Of a stretch of 64,000 nucleotides of DNA, positions 52,898-62,364 are shown in pieces. Under the pieces are notes generated by a model, which was given only the letters and a program-made list of their open reading frames with translations, searched no databases and was not told the origin of the DNA. Source of the DNA: an uncultured Tropicimonas sp. (GTDB taxonomy: Bacteria > Pseudomonadota > Alphaproteobacteria > Rhodobacterales > Rhodobacteraceae); contig CANLZY010000010.1 in assembly GCA_947495685.1 (NCBI GenBank), forward strand, positions 96,073 to 160,072, in the 5' to 3' direction. Every line of letters begins with the position of its first letter. The first letter of the stretch is position 1. Both the position numbers and the translations under genes were made by a program.

Positions 52898-55096
52898 TCA
52901 GAACAGGATGTCGATATCGTCCAGTTGCGCCAGTGAGACACCTTCAAGCGTCAAGGTTCGGGTGTCCGGCTCTGGCGTCGTGATCACCAGGTCACCGTCG
53001 ACCTCGCTGACGTGTTTTTCCACCATGCTGCGCTTCCACAGGCCGGACCGGTTGAGGTACAGCAGATCGACACCCACCTCGAAATCCGTGATGATGTCGT
53101 TGCTGTGGAACTTCGAGAAGACAAAGGTGTCCTGTCCCTCACCGCCGGTCAGGATGTCATCCTGCGGACCACCATCGATCAGGTCATTGCCGGCGCCACC
53201 GTTCAACGTATCGGTGGAATAGCCGCCCTCCAGCGTATCGCGCCCATCACCGCCGTTCAGGATGTCGGCGCCGCCCAGACCCAGCAAGCGGTCTTCACCA
53301 TCGCCCCCTTCGACAATATCGATCCAGTTCCCGCCAACGACCACGTCGTTTCCCGCGCCGGCATCGATGGTGTTCAGACCGTCGATGCCTTCGATCCAGT
53401 CGTTTCCGCCGCCCGCCTGAACGGTATCCTTTCCGGTTCCGGCCTCGAAATACTCGGCGTCGTCGCCACCGATCAACAGATCCTTGCCATCGCCCCCAAC
53501 CGCGCGGTCGCCACCACCGTTGGTTGTGATCGTGTCGTTGCCACGGCCGCCATAGAACTCTTCATAGGCCGTGGTTCCGGTCAAGGTATCATTGAAACTC
53601 GACCCGATCACGCCTTCGATCGAGGTGATCTGGTCCACGCCCCCGCCACCGGTGTCCTGCAAGGCGTCTGCCCCGCCGACCAGCACGGTGACCGCCGCCC
53701 CTGCGTCCGAATAGTCGATCACGTCAAAGCCGTCGCCCCCATCGACACTGTCGTCGCCCAGCCCCGGGCGAAACTGGTTGGCCAGGCTGTTGCCAATCAG
53801 GATGTCATCAAACGGCGTGCCCTCCAGACCCTCGATGTCGATCAGGCTGTCGCCGTCCGCATGCCCCCCAGTCGCCGTTCCCAAGGACAGGTCAATGGTG
53901 ATCGCCCGGTCCGACCCGGCATAGCTGGCCCGATCCAGGCCATCGCCCCCGTCGAGCACGTCGCCATCCTCGCCACCAATCAGAACATCGTCCCCGTCAC
54001 CGCCGAACAGCTGATCCGTGCCGCCATCGCCCTGCAACCGGTCCGCGCCGCCGCCACCGTCCAGGGTGTCCGTTCCTTCGCCCGCCAGCAACACATCGTC
54101 GCCCTCGCCACCATACAGGATGTCGTTGCCATCTTCTCCGATCAGCCGGTCATCCCCATCGTCCCCGTGCAGGATGTCAGCGCCGCTGCCGCCCAGCACG
54201 ACGTCGTTGCCTTCACCGGCATAGACCAGGTCCGCACCGGTGCCGGCCTGCACCGTGTCGTCGCCGTCCCCGGCCTCGATACGGTCCGCCCCGCCGCCCG
54301 CAGTCACAAGATCGTCACCGGCGTAGGTCAGGAACACCTCGTCCAGACCAAGGCCGGCGATGACGTCGTCGAAATCGTTGCCATAGTAGGTTTCGGGCAG
54401 GCTCGAACTGGCTTCATAGTTCAACAGCTTGCCCACAAGCTCCGGCGCAATCCCGTCCAGCATCGCCTCGGTCGCCGCTCCGGACAGGGTCTGCAACGTG
54501 CCCAGGACTTCGGCCTGATCGTAGCCCTGCACACCGAAATAGACGATCGACGCGCTTTCTCCCGGTGCCAGTGTCACGTCGAAATTGAAGACCACATCGT
54601 CGTAACTGATCATTGTATAGTTTGGGGCCAGCGTGCCATCGCCAAAGGCCATGCCGACAAAGGGATCGCCCGGGTCAATCCCGTCGTCGGTGATCAGGTA
54701 ACGGTCGGTCGGGTCATAGGTCAGGTCGCCCGATGACGTTGCCACGATGGTCGTGCCGTAGTTGGACCCGAGGTCGGTCCGCACCGAAAAGCTGATCGTC
54801 TGCGTCGTGGTCCCGAGGTTGGTGGCGGTATCGACGAAGCGCGCCCAACCGGCGGTGGCCGGCACATACAGGTTGCGCTCGTACTCGATATCGACATTGT
54901 TCTGGGTGGACATGCCCCGAATGGTGAACTGCCGGCCCGACATCGAGGTTTCGAGCACTGTCGAATAGGGCATGTAGAACAGGTCGAAACCAGCGTCGAA
55001 CGCATCGTTGGTTCCGTTGAGGATGCGGCCATCGTTCGACATGTCCCAGATGAAGCTGCCGCCATCGGTCAATGTCTGTGGAAAACTCGCGGCCAT
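52898..55096 (-). CDS. RTX-type calcium-binding exoprotein
   Basis: 732 residues without a signal peptide. The first ~240 residues form a predicted beta-sandwich of unknown function (starts SFPQTLTDGGSFIWDMSNDG and contains RTDLGSNYGTTIVAT). Residues ~250-420 and ~450-660 are RTX nonapeptide blocks (GGxGxDxLx), separated by the common spacer DRASYAGSDRAITIDLSLG. The C-terminal ~70 residues (DTFVFSKFHSNDIITDFEVG onward) fit the type I secretion signal. There is an excellent ribosome site (GGAGGAG) before 55096. No catalytic motif was found. Not adjacent to secretion genes. Confidence 0.85.
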   Translation of the reverse strand: MAASFPQTLTDGGSFIWDMSNDGRILNGTNDAFDAGFDLFYMPYSTVLETSMSGRQFTIRGMSTQNNVDIEYERNLYVPATAGWARFVDTATNLGTTTQTISFSVRTDLGSNYGTTIVATSSGDLTYDPTDRYLITDDGIDPGDPFVGMAFGDGTLAPNYTMISYDDVVFNFDVTLAPGESASIVYFGVQGYDQAEVLGTLQTLSGAATEAMLDGIAPELVGKLLNYEASSSLPETYYGNDFDDVIAGLGLDEVFLTYAGDDLVTAGGGADRIEAGDGDDTVQAGTGADLVYAGEGNDVVLGGSGADILHGDDGDDRLIGEDGNDILYGGEGDDVLLAGEGTDTLDGGGGADRLQGDGGTDQLFGGDGDDVLIGGEDGDVLDGGDGLDRASYAGSDRAITIDLSLGTATGGHADGDSLIDIEGLEGTPFDDILIGNSLANQFRPGLGDDSVDGGDGFDVIDYSDAGAAVTVLVGGADALQDTGGGGVDQITSIEGVIGSSFNDTLTGTTAYEEFYGGRGNDTITTNGGGDRAVGGDGKDLLIGGDDAEYFEAGTGKDTVQAGGGNDWIEGIDGLNTIDAGAGNDVVVGGNWIDIVEGGDGEDRLLGLGGADILNGGDGRDTLEGGYSTDTLNGGAGNDLIDGGPQDDILTGGEGQDTFVFSKFHSNDIITDFEVGVDLLYLNRSGLWKRSMVEKHVSEVDGDLVITTPEPDTRTLTLEGVSLAQLDDIDILF

Positions 55097-55210
55097 TCGC
55101 TCCTCCGGGTACCCATGACCGCGGTTGAGACGGCGCGGCTGCCCCCCTCCGCGTCACCCGGATCATCTGGATTTGGTATCCCCGAATCCCTTAGGGAGAC
55201 GTTAACGGAT

Positions 55211-55756
55211 TCAGTTCGTGGCGGCCTGAGCCTCGGCAATCGCCGGGCGGATGGTCTTTTCCAGAACGGAGGTCGTGATCGGCCCGGCAAAGCGCAGCAC
55301 GATCTTGCCGTTGCCATCGACGACAAAGGTCTCCGGGCTGCCGTAGACACCCCAGTCGATGCCGGTCCGCCCCGCTGGATCAGCACCGCTCAGCGAATAA
55401 GGGTCCCCCAATCCGGCCAGGAACGCGAGGCCCTTGGCATCGGTGTCCTTGTAGTTGATGCCGAAGATCGGAATGCCTTCGGCAGACATCTGCATCAATT
55501 GCGGATGCTCGGCACGGCACGGTGCGCACCAGCTGGCCCAGAAATTGACCAATGTCACCTCGCCAGCGCGCAGTGCATCGTCGGTCAGTATCGGCTTGTC
55601 GGCAAACTGTACCACTTGCAGGGCAGGCGCCGGCTGGCCCTTGAGTGCGGTCGGCAGTGAATCGGGATTTTCCCGATTCATTCCGGCAAAGAACAATCCC
55701 GCCACCGCCGCAAAGATCGTTGGCGGCAAAATCATCAGCAGCGACACCCTAGCCAT
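55211..55756 (-). CDS. ccmG: periplasmic thiol:disulfide oxidoreductase CcmG
   Basis: 181 residues: an N-terminal membrane anchor (LLMILPPTIFAAVAGLFFAG) and a TlpA/DsbE-type thioredoxin domain with active site FWASWCAPCRAEHP and the cis-Pro region GVYGSPETFVVDGNG. It keeps apocytochrome c or CcmH reduced for heme ligation. It overlaps ccmD by 8 bp and is the last gene of ccmABCDG. ccmE, ccmF and ccmH are not in the window. Confidence 0.94.
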   Translation of the reverse strand: MARVSLLMILPPTIFAAVAGLFFAGMNRENPDSLPTALKGQPAPALQVVQFADKPILTDDALRAGEVTLVNFWASWCAPCRAEHPQLMQMSAEGIPIFGINYKDTDAKGLAFLAGLGDPYSLSGADPAGRTGIDWGVYGSPETFVVDGNGKIVLRFAGPITTSVLEKTIRPAIAEAQAATN

Positions 55757-55940
55757 TGGTCACGGCCTCCTGTTTGTCCGCGCCCTGCTTGGCCTGGCGC
55801 TCTGATTCCACCTGCCGCAACGCTTCCCGCGTCCGGCGGGACTGGCGCAACGACACCGCGACAAGTGCCACGATGAGGCCGATGCTCACAAGGTAGGACG
55901 ACATCACTTCGACGGCATATTTCCCAAGATCCGGCATCAT
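55749..55940 (-). CDS. ccmD: heme exporter protein CcmD
   Basis: 63-residue small membrane protein: one transmembrane helix (YLVSIGLIVALVAVSLRQ) and a charged cytoplasmic tail (RRTREALRQVESERQAKQ), the usual CcmD layout. It helps release holo-CcmE from CcmABC. The ATG at 55940 overlaps the ccmC stop as ATGA, and the end overlaps ccmG. The call rests on size, topology and position. Confidence 0.9.
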   Translation of the reverse strand: MMPDLGKYAVEVMSSYLVSIGLIVALVAVSLRQSRRTREALRQVESERQAKQGADKQEAVTNG

Positions 55941-56665
55941 GCCATACGCTCCCGCGCCAAAAGTGCCTTCATCCGGCGCGCCCGGATTTCGGTTCGGGTG
56001 CGGATCAGCACAAGCGTCACGAACAGCCCGATGAACCCGGCAATGCAGACCAGCAAAGGCCAATAGAACACGTCGGACACGTTCTCTTCCTTGTCCAGCG
56101 ACAGCGACGCCCCCTGGTGCAGCCCCTGGTTCCAGAACACCAGCGCATACCGGCTGAGCACCGCAAAGACCGAACCGACGATGCACAGGACCGATGTCAG
56201 CTCGGCTGCGGTGTCCGGATCGTCGACCGCCGCCCAGAGCGCCATGTAGCCGAGGTAGAACAGGAACAGGATCAGGAACGAGGTCAGGCGCGGATCCCAG
56301 GCCCACCAGGTGCCCCACATCGGTTGGCCCCAGAACGCGCCGGTGACCAGCGCGATCACCGTCATCGTTGCACCGATGGGCGCCGCGGCCTTGGCCGCCA
56401 GTGCCGAAACATGGTGGCGCCGGATCAGCCAGACCAGCGAGGTCACCAGCATCATCAGCCAACAGTTGATTGCCATCAACGCCGAGGGCACATGAATGTA
56501 GATGATCTTGACAGTCGCTCCCTGGCGATAGTCATCAGGCGTGAAGAAAAACCCCCAAGTCAGACCGACGACAAGCGCGACGACCGTGCCCACTGCCGCA
56601 AAGGGCAGAACGAAGCCGGAGAGGGCCATGAATTTTCGCGGATTCGCGTATTCCCAGAGTGACAT
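55937..56665 (-). CDS. ccmC: heme ABC exporter permease CcmC
   Basis: 242 residues, six membrane helices, with the WWD heme-handling signature GQPMWGTWWAWDPRLTS in a periplasmic loop and flanking His residues (IYIHVPSALMA; later NQGLHQGASLS). It delivers heme to CcmE. The start at 56665 (MSLWEYANP) matches the family; an ATG six codons upstream at 56683 is possible and has an AGGA just before it. Confidence 0.95.
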   Translation of the reverse strand: MSLWEYANPRKFMALSGFVLPFAAVGTVVALVVGLTWGFFFTPDDYRQGATVKIIYIHVPSALMAINCWLMMLVTSLVWLIRRHHVSALAAKAAAPIGATMTVIALVTGAFWGQPMWGTWWAWDPRLTSFLILFLFYLGYMALWAAVDDPDTAAELTSVLCIVGSVFAVLSRYALVFWNQGLHQGASLSLDKEENVSDVFYWPLLVCIAGFIGLFVTLVLIRTRTEIRARRMKALLARERMA

Positions 56666-56721
56666 GACGGGGAGCCTATTCATTCCTGCGTGCCGGCTCA
56701 ACGGAGCGCAGCCGCTCCATG

Positions 56722-57378
56722 TCACCGCAGGTTGATACGGATTGCCGCAGCCGAGGCAAACGGCAGCAACGCGACGGTCGCCAGGGTGATCCCGGCCAGC
56801 AAGGCAAGCTCGGTCGACAACGACATCCCGTCGGCCCCGCGGCGGGCCACCTCGGCCCCAAAGATCAACGTCGGGACATACAGCGGCAGCACGATCAGCG
56901 ACAGCAACAGCCCGCCCCGCTTCAACCCGACCGTCAGCGCCGCGCCGAAGGTCCCGATGACCGACAGCGCCGGCGTGCCGATCGCCAGAGACACGGTCAG
57001 CCAGAAAAATCCGCCCTGCGGCAGGCTCAACAGCACGCCAAGCGCCGGCGCGGCCAGCGTCAGCGGCAGGCCGGTGGTCAGCCAATGCGCCAACGCCTTG
57101 AGCGTCGCCACTCCCTCCAGCGGGATCGGCGCCGTCGCCAGAAGTTCCAGCGAGCCATCCTCGAAATCCAGCGCCAGAATGCGGTCGAGCGATAGCAGGC
57201 AGGACAGCAATGCCCCCAGCCACAGGATGCCGGCGGCGATCACCGACAACGTGGCCGAGTTGGGGCCAACGGCGAAGGGTGTCAACGTCACCACGATCAG
57301 GAAAAACGCCAGCGCCAGCCCGAAGCCACCGCCAGCGCGGATCGACAAGGTGAGGTCTCGTTTCAGCAGGGCGATCAC
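56722..57378 (-). CDS. ccmB: heme exporter permease CcmB
   Basis: 218 residues, six membrane helices, CcmB family: [15 protein letters not shown] at the N-terminus, [20 protein letters not shown], and the C-terminal [18 protein letters not shown]. It forms the ABC complex with CcmA that uses ATP to free holo-CcmE. Overlaps ccmA by 4 bp. Confidence 0.95.
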   Translation of the reverse strand: MIALLKRDLTLSIRAGGGFGLALAFFLIVVTLTPFAVGPNSATLSVIAAGILWLGALLSCLLSLDRILALDFEDGSLELLATAPIPLEGVATLKALAHWLTTGLPLTLAAPALGVLLSLPQGGFFWLTVSLAIGTPALSVIGTFGAALTVGLKRGGLLLSLIVLPLYVPTLIFGAEVARRGADGMSLSTELALLAGITLATVALLPFASAAAIRINLR

Positions 57379-57998
57379 AGGAAGGCTCCATCAAAATCGT
57401 CGTGCGCGGGTTCGGGGGCCACCGCCTTGAACGGGCCCAGTTGCAACACTTCGGCATCCTGAAGGCCAAGGTCGATATGGGTCGCGATCACCGCGATGCC
57501 GCCGCTCTTCAGATGGCCGCTGACCGCCGTGGCAAACAACGCCACGCTGTCCACATCCAGCGATACCGTCGGCTCGTCCAACAGCCAGATCGGCCGCCCG
57601 GTCACCGCCATGCGCGCCAGCCCCAGTCGCCGTTTCTGACCCGCCGACAGCCCGCCCGCCGGACGGTCCTCGAGCGATTTCATGTTGAAATCCCGAAGTG
57701 CGGCGGAAATGTCCCCCACCCCGTGCAGGCTGGCCCAAAAGGCCAGGTTTTCAGCCACGCTCAGCGTTGCCTTGATCCCGTCGGCATGGCTGGCATAGGC
57801 CACGGCATCAGGCCCCGGCGACACCGTGCCTTCGTCCGGCGGTTGCAAGCCGGCCAGGGTCCGTAGCAACGTTGTCTTGCCGATGCCATTGGGGCCGCGC
57901 AGCACCAGCGCCCGGCCCGAAGCGACGGCAAAGTCCACCCCCTCAAGCACCCGGAGGCCGCCGCGCGTGCAGGCCAGATTGGTCGCGATCATTTCCAT
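57375..57998 (-). CDS. ccmA: heme exporter ATP-binding protein CcmA
   Basis: 207-residue single ABC domain: Walker [17 protein letters not shown], signature [14 protein letters not shown], Walker [13 protein letters not shown] and H-loop [14 protein letters not shown]. First gene of ccmABCDG. No clear promoter was identified in the 77-bp gap to the Mth938-like gene, which is on the same strand, so co-transcription with it is possible. Confidence 0.95.
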   Translation of the reverse strand: MEMIATNLACTRGGLRVLEGVDFAVASGRALVLRGPNGIGKTTLLRTLAGLQPPDEGTVSPGPDAVAYASHADGIKATLSVAENLAFWASLHGVGDISAALRDFNMKSLEDRPAGGLSAGQKRRLGLARMAVTGRPIWLLDEPTVSLDVDSVALFATAVSGHLKSGGIAVIATHIDLGLQDAEVLQLGPFKAVAPEPAHDDFDGAFL

Positions 57999-58075
57999 GG
58001 GGGCGGGTCTACCTCAGCCGTACCGGAACGGGAAGTACCAGCGCCGACCTCCGGGCAGATGTGGTGCGACAGGTC

Positions 58076-58429
58076 TCAGACCGCCAGGACCGCGGCCGCC
58101 ATTCTGCGCCCTTCGCTGAGAAGGACATTGTAGGTTCGGCAGGCCGACGCCGTAGACATGATCTCGACCCCGATACCGGCCTCTTCCAAGGCGCGGCGAA
58201 ACGCTTGCGGAATGTGCCCGATGTCCACGCCGGTGCCGATCAGCACAAAGTCGACCTGCTCCGACAGCTCCAGGATCGCCGCGGTGTCCTCGTAACCACC
58301 CCAGGGCGCGACCCCGGTATCCGACACCAGAAGATCGCCCTCGTGGCGTACCTCCCCAAGGGTAAAGCCACCCGCGCCGTAGCCACGGAACGGAACGGCT
58401 TCGGTGTAGGTCACTTCGTTCATGCGCAT
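58076..58429 (-). CDS. Mth938-like domain protein
   Basis: 117-residue single-domain protein of the MTH938/NDUFAF3-like family. Markers are YGAGGFTLGEVRHEGDLLVS, FVLIGTGVDIGHIPQAF and STASACRTYNVLLSEGRRMA. The family is common next to secDF or ccm genes in alphaproteobacteria; its eukaryotic relative assists complex I assembly and the bacterial role is unsettled. The start at 58429 has AGGAGA at good spacing; 58423 is an alternative. Confidence 0.82.
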   Translation of the reverse strand: MRMNEVTYTEAVPFRGYGAGGFTLGEVRHEGDLLVSDTGVAPWGGYEDTAAILELSEQVDFVLIGTGVDIGHIPQAFRRALEEAGIGVEIMSTASACRTYNVLLSEGRRMAAAVLAV

Positions 58430-58439
58430 GGCGTGTCTC

Positions 58440-59192
58440 CTATACGGCGATCGGCAAGGCCACGATGGCCGAGGCGGTGATGATACCATAGGCGACCCAG
58501 CGGTACAGCCTTGCATGGGCCGGGTTGAAGATTCGAGCGCCGATCAGGTTACCCAGAATATAGGCCGGCAACACCACAACGCCCACCGCCAGCGCGCCGG
58601 GGTCCAGCACTCCCTGCAGGTGGAAGGTGCACAGCATCATGATTTCCAGCAGCAGGAAGAACATCAGGGCGTTGGCGCGCACCCGGGACGGATCGTAAGG
58701 ACCGCTGACATAGGCCAGCACCACGGGTGGGCCGGCAAGGCCCGAGAACCCGCCCATGAAACCGCTGGCGCCACCGATCGCCACCAATTCACGCGGGCGA
58801 AAGACCCGGCCATGACGTTGACCGGATGCCAGCCATGCCACGAGCGTCAGCGCCATCACGCCAACCACCCAGCGAAAGATCAGCGGATCGACAGCCCGCA
58901 GCGCCAGCGTCCCTAGCGGCAGGCAGATCAGCGCGCCCAAGGACAACGCCAACACGTCGACGACGGTGCCGTCCCGGCGGGCCCGCGGGATCAGCGGCAA
59001 GGTTCCCAGCAGCTCGCTTGGCATCAACGCGACGATCACCCAGATCGGCGAAAGGTGCACAGAGGCGAGCGGCACAAAAACAAGGGCTCCGCCAAATCCG
59101 GCGAAGCCCCTTACCATTCCGGCGATCAACAGGATCCCCAACAGCCACCCGAGGCCCGGCTGCGCCAGGGCCCCGACCAGCCAGTCAGGCAT
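58440..59192 (-). CDS. TauE/SafE (TSUP) family permease
   Basis: 250-residue membrane protein with about eight helices of the sulfite-exporter TauE/SafE family. The paired family motifs are seen as GMVRGFAGFGGALVFVPLAS near residue 25 and GGASGFMGGFSGLAGPPVVL near 140. Members move sulfite, sulfoacetate or other organosulfur anions; the substrate here is unknown. It overlaps the end of secF by 8 bp, so it is probably expressed with the Sec genes. Confidence 0.85.
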   Translation of the reverse strand: MPDWLVGALAQPGLGWLLGILLIAGMVRGFAGFGGALVFVPLASVHLSPIWVIVALMPSELLGTLPLIPRARRDGTVVDVLALSLGALICLPLGTLALRAVDPLIFRWVVGVMALTLVAWLASGQRHGRVFRPRELVAIGGASGFMGGFSGLAGPPVVLAYVSGPYDPSRVRANALMFFLLLEIMMLCTFHLQGVLDPGALAVGVVVLPAYILGNLIGARIFNPAHARLYRWVAYGIITASAIVALPIAV

Positions 59193-60156
59193 CGATATTG
59201 GCGAACTGCGTGCCGGCGGCCCCGCTGTCGGTCTTGGACCAGTCGCGCTTGACGCCCAGCCGCAGCAGCAATGTCGACGCGACAAAGACCGACGAATAGG
59301 TGCCGACCACGACACCCCAGATCATCGCAAAGACGAAACCGCGAATCACATCGCCCCCAAGCACATACAGCGAGATCAGCGCGATCAGGGTGGTGACCGA
59401 GGTCATGACCGTCCGGCTCAGCGTCTCGTTGATCGACAGGTTCAGCACCTCGCGCAGGTCCCGTTTCTTGTAGCGCCGCAGGTTTTCACGCACCCGGTCA
59501 AAGACCACCACGGTATCGTTCAGCGAATAGCCCACAATGGTCAGCAGCGCCGCGATGATCGTCAGGTCGAAACGGATCTGAAGGATGCAGAAGATCCCGA
59601 TGGTCAGCACAACGTCATGCACCAGCGCGGCGACCGCGCCGACCGAAAACTGCCACTCGAACCGCAGCCAGATGTAGAACAGCACCGCAGCCATCGCCAG
59701 CACGACAGACAGGATCGCCGTCTGGACGAGTTCGCCCGACACTTCCGGGCCAACGCTTTCAACCGACGGAAAGGTGATGTCCGGATCGACACTTCCAAGC
59801 GCCGCTTCGATTGCCTGGATGACCTCGGGCGTGATCGCCTCGTGGCCTTCCTGCGCCTGGATGCGGACCTGCGCCACATGCTGCGTCGCCTCGAACGACG
59901 CATCAAAGACCTGCGTGATCGACACGTCGCCCAGGTCAAGCGTCCCGAGGGCCTGTCGATAGGTGCCCACATCCACCGGGTTAACGCTTTCGGTGCGGAT
60001 GGTCGTCCCGCCGAGGAAGTCGATCCCGAAGTTCAGACCGACCGAGAAGAACAGGACAAGCGAGACCACCATCGCCAGCACCGAAGCCCCGAAGGTCCAC
60101 TTCCAGTACTTGAAGAAATCCCAATTGGTATTTCCGGGAACAAGTTTCAGGCGCAT
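59185..60156 (-). CDS. secF: protein translocase subunit SecF
   Basis: 323-residue RND-type accessory subunit of the Sec translocon: six membrane helices, a first periplasmic domain (DFLGGTTIRTESVNPVDVG) and the conserved helix-4/5 region GYSLNDTVVVFDRVRENLR. With SecD it uses the proton/sodium motive force to pull proteins through SecYEG. It starts 1 nt after the secD stop. Confidence 0.97.
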   Translation of the reverse strand: MRLKLVPGNTNWDFFKYWKWTFGASVLAMVVSLVLFFSVGLNFGIDFLGGTTIRTESVNPVDVGTYRQALGTLDLGDVSITQVFDASFEATQHVAQVRIQAQEGHEAITPEVIQAIEAALGSVDPDITFPSVESVGPEVSGELVQTAILSVVLAMAAVLFYIWLRFEWQFSVGAVAALVHDVVLTIGIFCILQIRFDLTIIAALLTIVGYSLNDTVVVFDRVRENLRRYKKRDLREVLNLSINETLSRTVMTSVTTLIALISLYVLGGDVIRGFVFAMIWGVVVGTYSSVFVASTLLLRLGVKRDWSKTDSGAAGTQFANIDA

Positions 60157-60157
60157 C

Positions 60158-61819
60158 TCAGACCTCGATTGTTCTGGGGCGGCGGCGCTCGAACCAGATC
60201 ACGATGATCAACCGCGTGACGAAGATCGCGGAGAAGACCGAGGTCATGATACCAAGCGCCAGCGTGACCGAGAAGCCGCGCACCGGGCCGGAGCCCAGCA
60301 CAAACAGGATCACAGCGGTGATGAAGGTGGTGATGTTGGCGTCGATGATCGCCGACAGGGCCTTTTCATAGCCAAGCTCGATGGCCCGGCTTGGGCCCTT
60401 GGCGGTCTTCAACTCCTCGCGGATCCGCTCGAAGACCAGCACGTTGGCGTCCACCGCCATGCCGACCGTCAGAACGATACCGGCAATGCCGGGCAGCGTC
60501 AGCGTCGCCCCGATGATCGACAGCAAGCCAAAGATCAGGCCCACGTTGATGATCAGCGCGATGTTGGCAAAGATCCCGAACAGGCCATAGCTGAGCCACA
60601 TGAACACCAGCACCGCCACAAAGGCGACAACCGTTGCGATCCGGCCGGCGTCGATGCTGTCCTGCCCAAGTTCCGGCCCGATGGTCCGTTCCTGAAGGAA
60701 GGTCATCTCGGCAGGCAACGCCCCCGCCCGAAGCAACACGGCCAACTGGGTGCTGTCCTCGATGGTGAAGCTGCCGGTGATGATGCCGGATCCGCCCGCA
60801 ATGTGGTCCTGAATGGTCGGTGCCGAGATCACCTCGTTGTCGAGAACGATGGCAAAGGGCGAGCCGATATTGTCGCGGGTGTAGTCGCCGAACTTGCGCG
60901 CACCGGTCGGGTTGAACCGGAAACTGACGGCGGGGCGTCCGTTCTGGTCAAACGCGGGCTGCGCGTCGGTCAGTTCCTCGCCGGTAACGACCGAGGACTT
61001 TTCGAGGATATAGAAGACACCATCGTCTTCCATCGCCGGCGCAAGGAAGTTGCGCGGGCCGGGGTTGGCCTGCGGGTCACCGGTGCGGCTGACAACCGGG
61101 TGGAATGTCAGCTTGGCCGTGGTGCCGATCAGGGCCTTCAACTCGTCTGCAGAGCCGATGCCGGGCACCTGGATCACGATCCGGGTCTCGCCCTGGCGCT
61201 GGATCGTCGGTTCGCGGGTCCCGACTTCGTCCACACGGCGGCGAACGATTTCAAGGCTCTGGCGAATTGTGCGATCATCGGTGGCCGTTTTCTCGGCCTC
61301 CGACAGGGTCACGATCAGGGTATCGCCCTGCCCTTTGACGTCGATGTCATTGGAGCCGACACCGGTCAGGCTCAGGATCGGCCGCGACAGGGTCTTCACC
61401 GTCGTGATCGCCGTCGCCATGGCCTCGGGGTTGGCAATCTTCACATGCAGCTCGCCCAGCGGCCCATCGACCTGCCGGATCGCGCCAATCGTGTCACGCT
61501 CCGCGCGCAGCGCGTCACGGACCTCGGGCCAGTAGCCTTCCATGCGATCGGCATAGACATCCTCGACCTGGACATCGGCCAGAAGATAGGCACCGCCCCG
61601 CAGGTCAAGCCCGAGGTTCAACAGCCCCGAGGGCAGCCAGCTCGGCCACGCCGCCACGCCTTCGAGCAACTCGGGCGTCTCGCCCGAGGCCTCGATGGTC
61701 TTGACGGCATCGTTGTGGGTTTCGACCCGCGGATAGAACAGGTTCGGCATCGCCATGAACAAGACCAGGGCAACGACGCCCCAGATCATCAGGCGTTTCC
61801 AGAAAGGAATCTGCAGCAT
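60158..61819 (-). CDS. secD: protein translocase subunit SecD
   Basis: 553 residues: an N-terminal helix, a large periplasmic P1 domain (begins GLDLRGGAYLLADVQVEDV; includes RRRVDEVGTREPTIQRQG) and five further helices with AVDANVLVFERIREELK, the transmembrane motif of SecD. It lies in a yajC-secD-secF unit, 29 bp downstream of yajC. Confidence 0.97.
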   Translation of the reverse strand: MLQIPFWKRLMIWGVVALVLFMAMPNLFYPRVETHNDAVKTIEASGETPELLEGVAAWPSWLPSGLLNLGLDLRGGAYLLADVQVEDVYADRMEGYWPEVRDALRAERDTIGAIRQVDGPLGELHVKIANPEAMATAITTVKTLSRPILSLTGVGSNDIDVKGQGDTLIVTLSEAEKTATDDRTIRQSLEIVRRRVDEVGTREPTIQRQGETRIVIQVPGIGSADELKALIGTTAKLTFHPVVSRTGDPQANPGPRNFLAPAMEDDGVFYILEKSSVVTGEELTDAQPAFDQNGRPAVSFRFNPTGARKFGDYTRDNIGSPFAIVLDNEVISAPTIQDHIAGGSGIITGSFTIEDSTQLAVLLRAGALPAEMTFLQERTIGPELGQDSIDAGRIATVVAFVAVLVFMWLSYGLFGIFANIALIINVGLIFGLLSIIGATLTLPGIAGIVLTVGMAVDANVLVFERIREELKTAKGPSRAIELGYEKALSAIIDANITTFITAVILFVLGSGPVRGFSVTLALGIMTSVFSAIFVTRLIIVIWFERRRPRTIEV

Positions 61820-61848
61820 GTGAGGGAATGCCCTTCAGAGCGTGAATG

Positions 61849-62175
61849 TCAGCCTTCGGCGGCCGGTTCGGTCTTGCTCAGGACCTGGGCAACGGTGCTG
61901 CGCACGATGCGCACCTTGGTGCCGTCGGCGATCTCGATTTCCAGCTCGTTGTCGTCCTTGACCTTGCTGACCTTGGCGATGATGCCGCCCTGGGTGACGA
62001 TCTGGTCGCCCCGGCGCAGTTCGGACACCATCTTGGTGTGCATCTTCAGCTTCTTCTGCTGCGGACGGATCAGCAGGAAGTACATGATGGCAAAGATCAG
62101 GATCAGCGGCAGAAACTGCATGATGGCGCCAGTGCCACCACCGGCGGCCTGAGCGTAGGCAGGTGTTGCGAACAT
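61849..62175 (-). CDS. yajC: preprotein translocase subunit YajC
   Basis: 108 residues: one transmembrane helix (AIMQFLPLILIFAIMYFLLI) followed by the family sequence RPQQKKLKMHTKMVSELRRG and a short beta-rich cytoplasmic domain (DQIVTQGGIIAKVSKVKDDN). It associates with SecDF. First gene of the unit, divergent from the pentapeptide-repeat gene. Confidence 0.96.
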   Translation of the reverse strand: MFATPAYAQAAGGGTGAIMQFLPLILIFAIMYFLLIRPQQKKLKMHTKMVSELRRGDQIVTQGGIIAKVSKVKDDNELEIEIADGTKVRIVRSTVAQVLSKTEPAAEG

Positions 62176-62364
62176 GGGATACCCCTTCGTTTTGTGGCGG
62201 GGACTCCGCCCCTCGATTTGGCGCGCACCCTATGAGCACGCTGTGACAAGTGCAAGACGATGCAGGTCCGCCGGCCCCATCCCCTTGCACCGCTGGACGC
62301 CGCACCAACCGCCCGCTAGCCTGAGCCCACCGGACCCGGCCCCGATTTTTGCCGAAAGAACAGC

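Noticed and set aside
59963..62152. 729-codon plus-strand open frame opposite secD, secF and yajC
   Set aside because: Shadow of conserved genes; Asp/Arg/Gln-rich sequence without motif.
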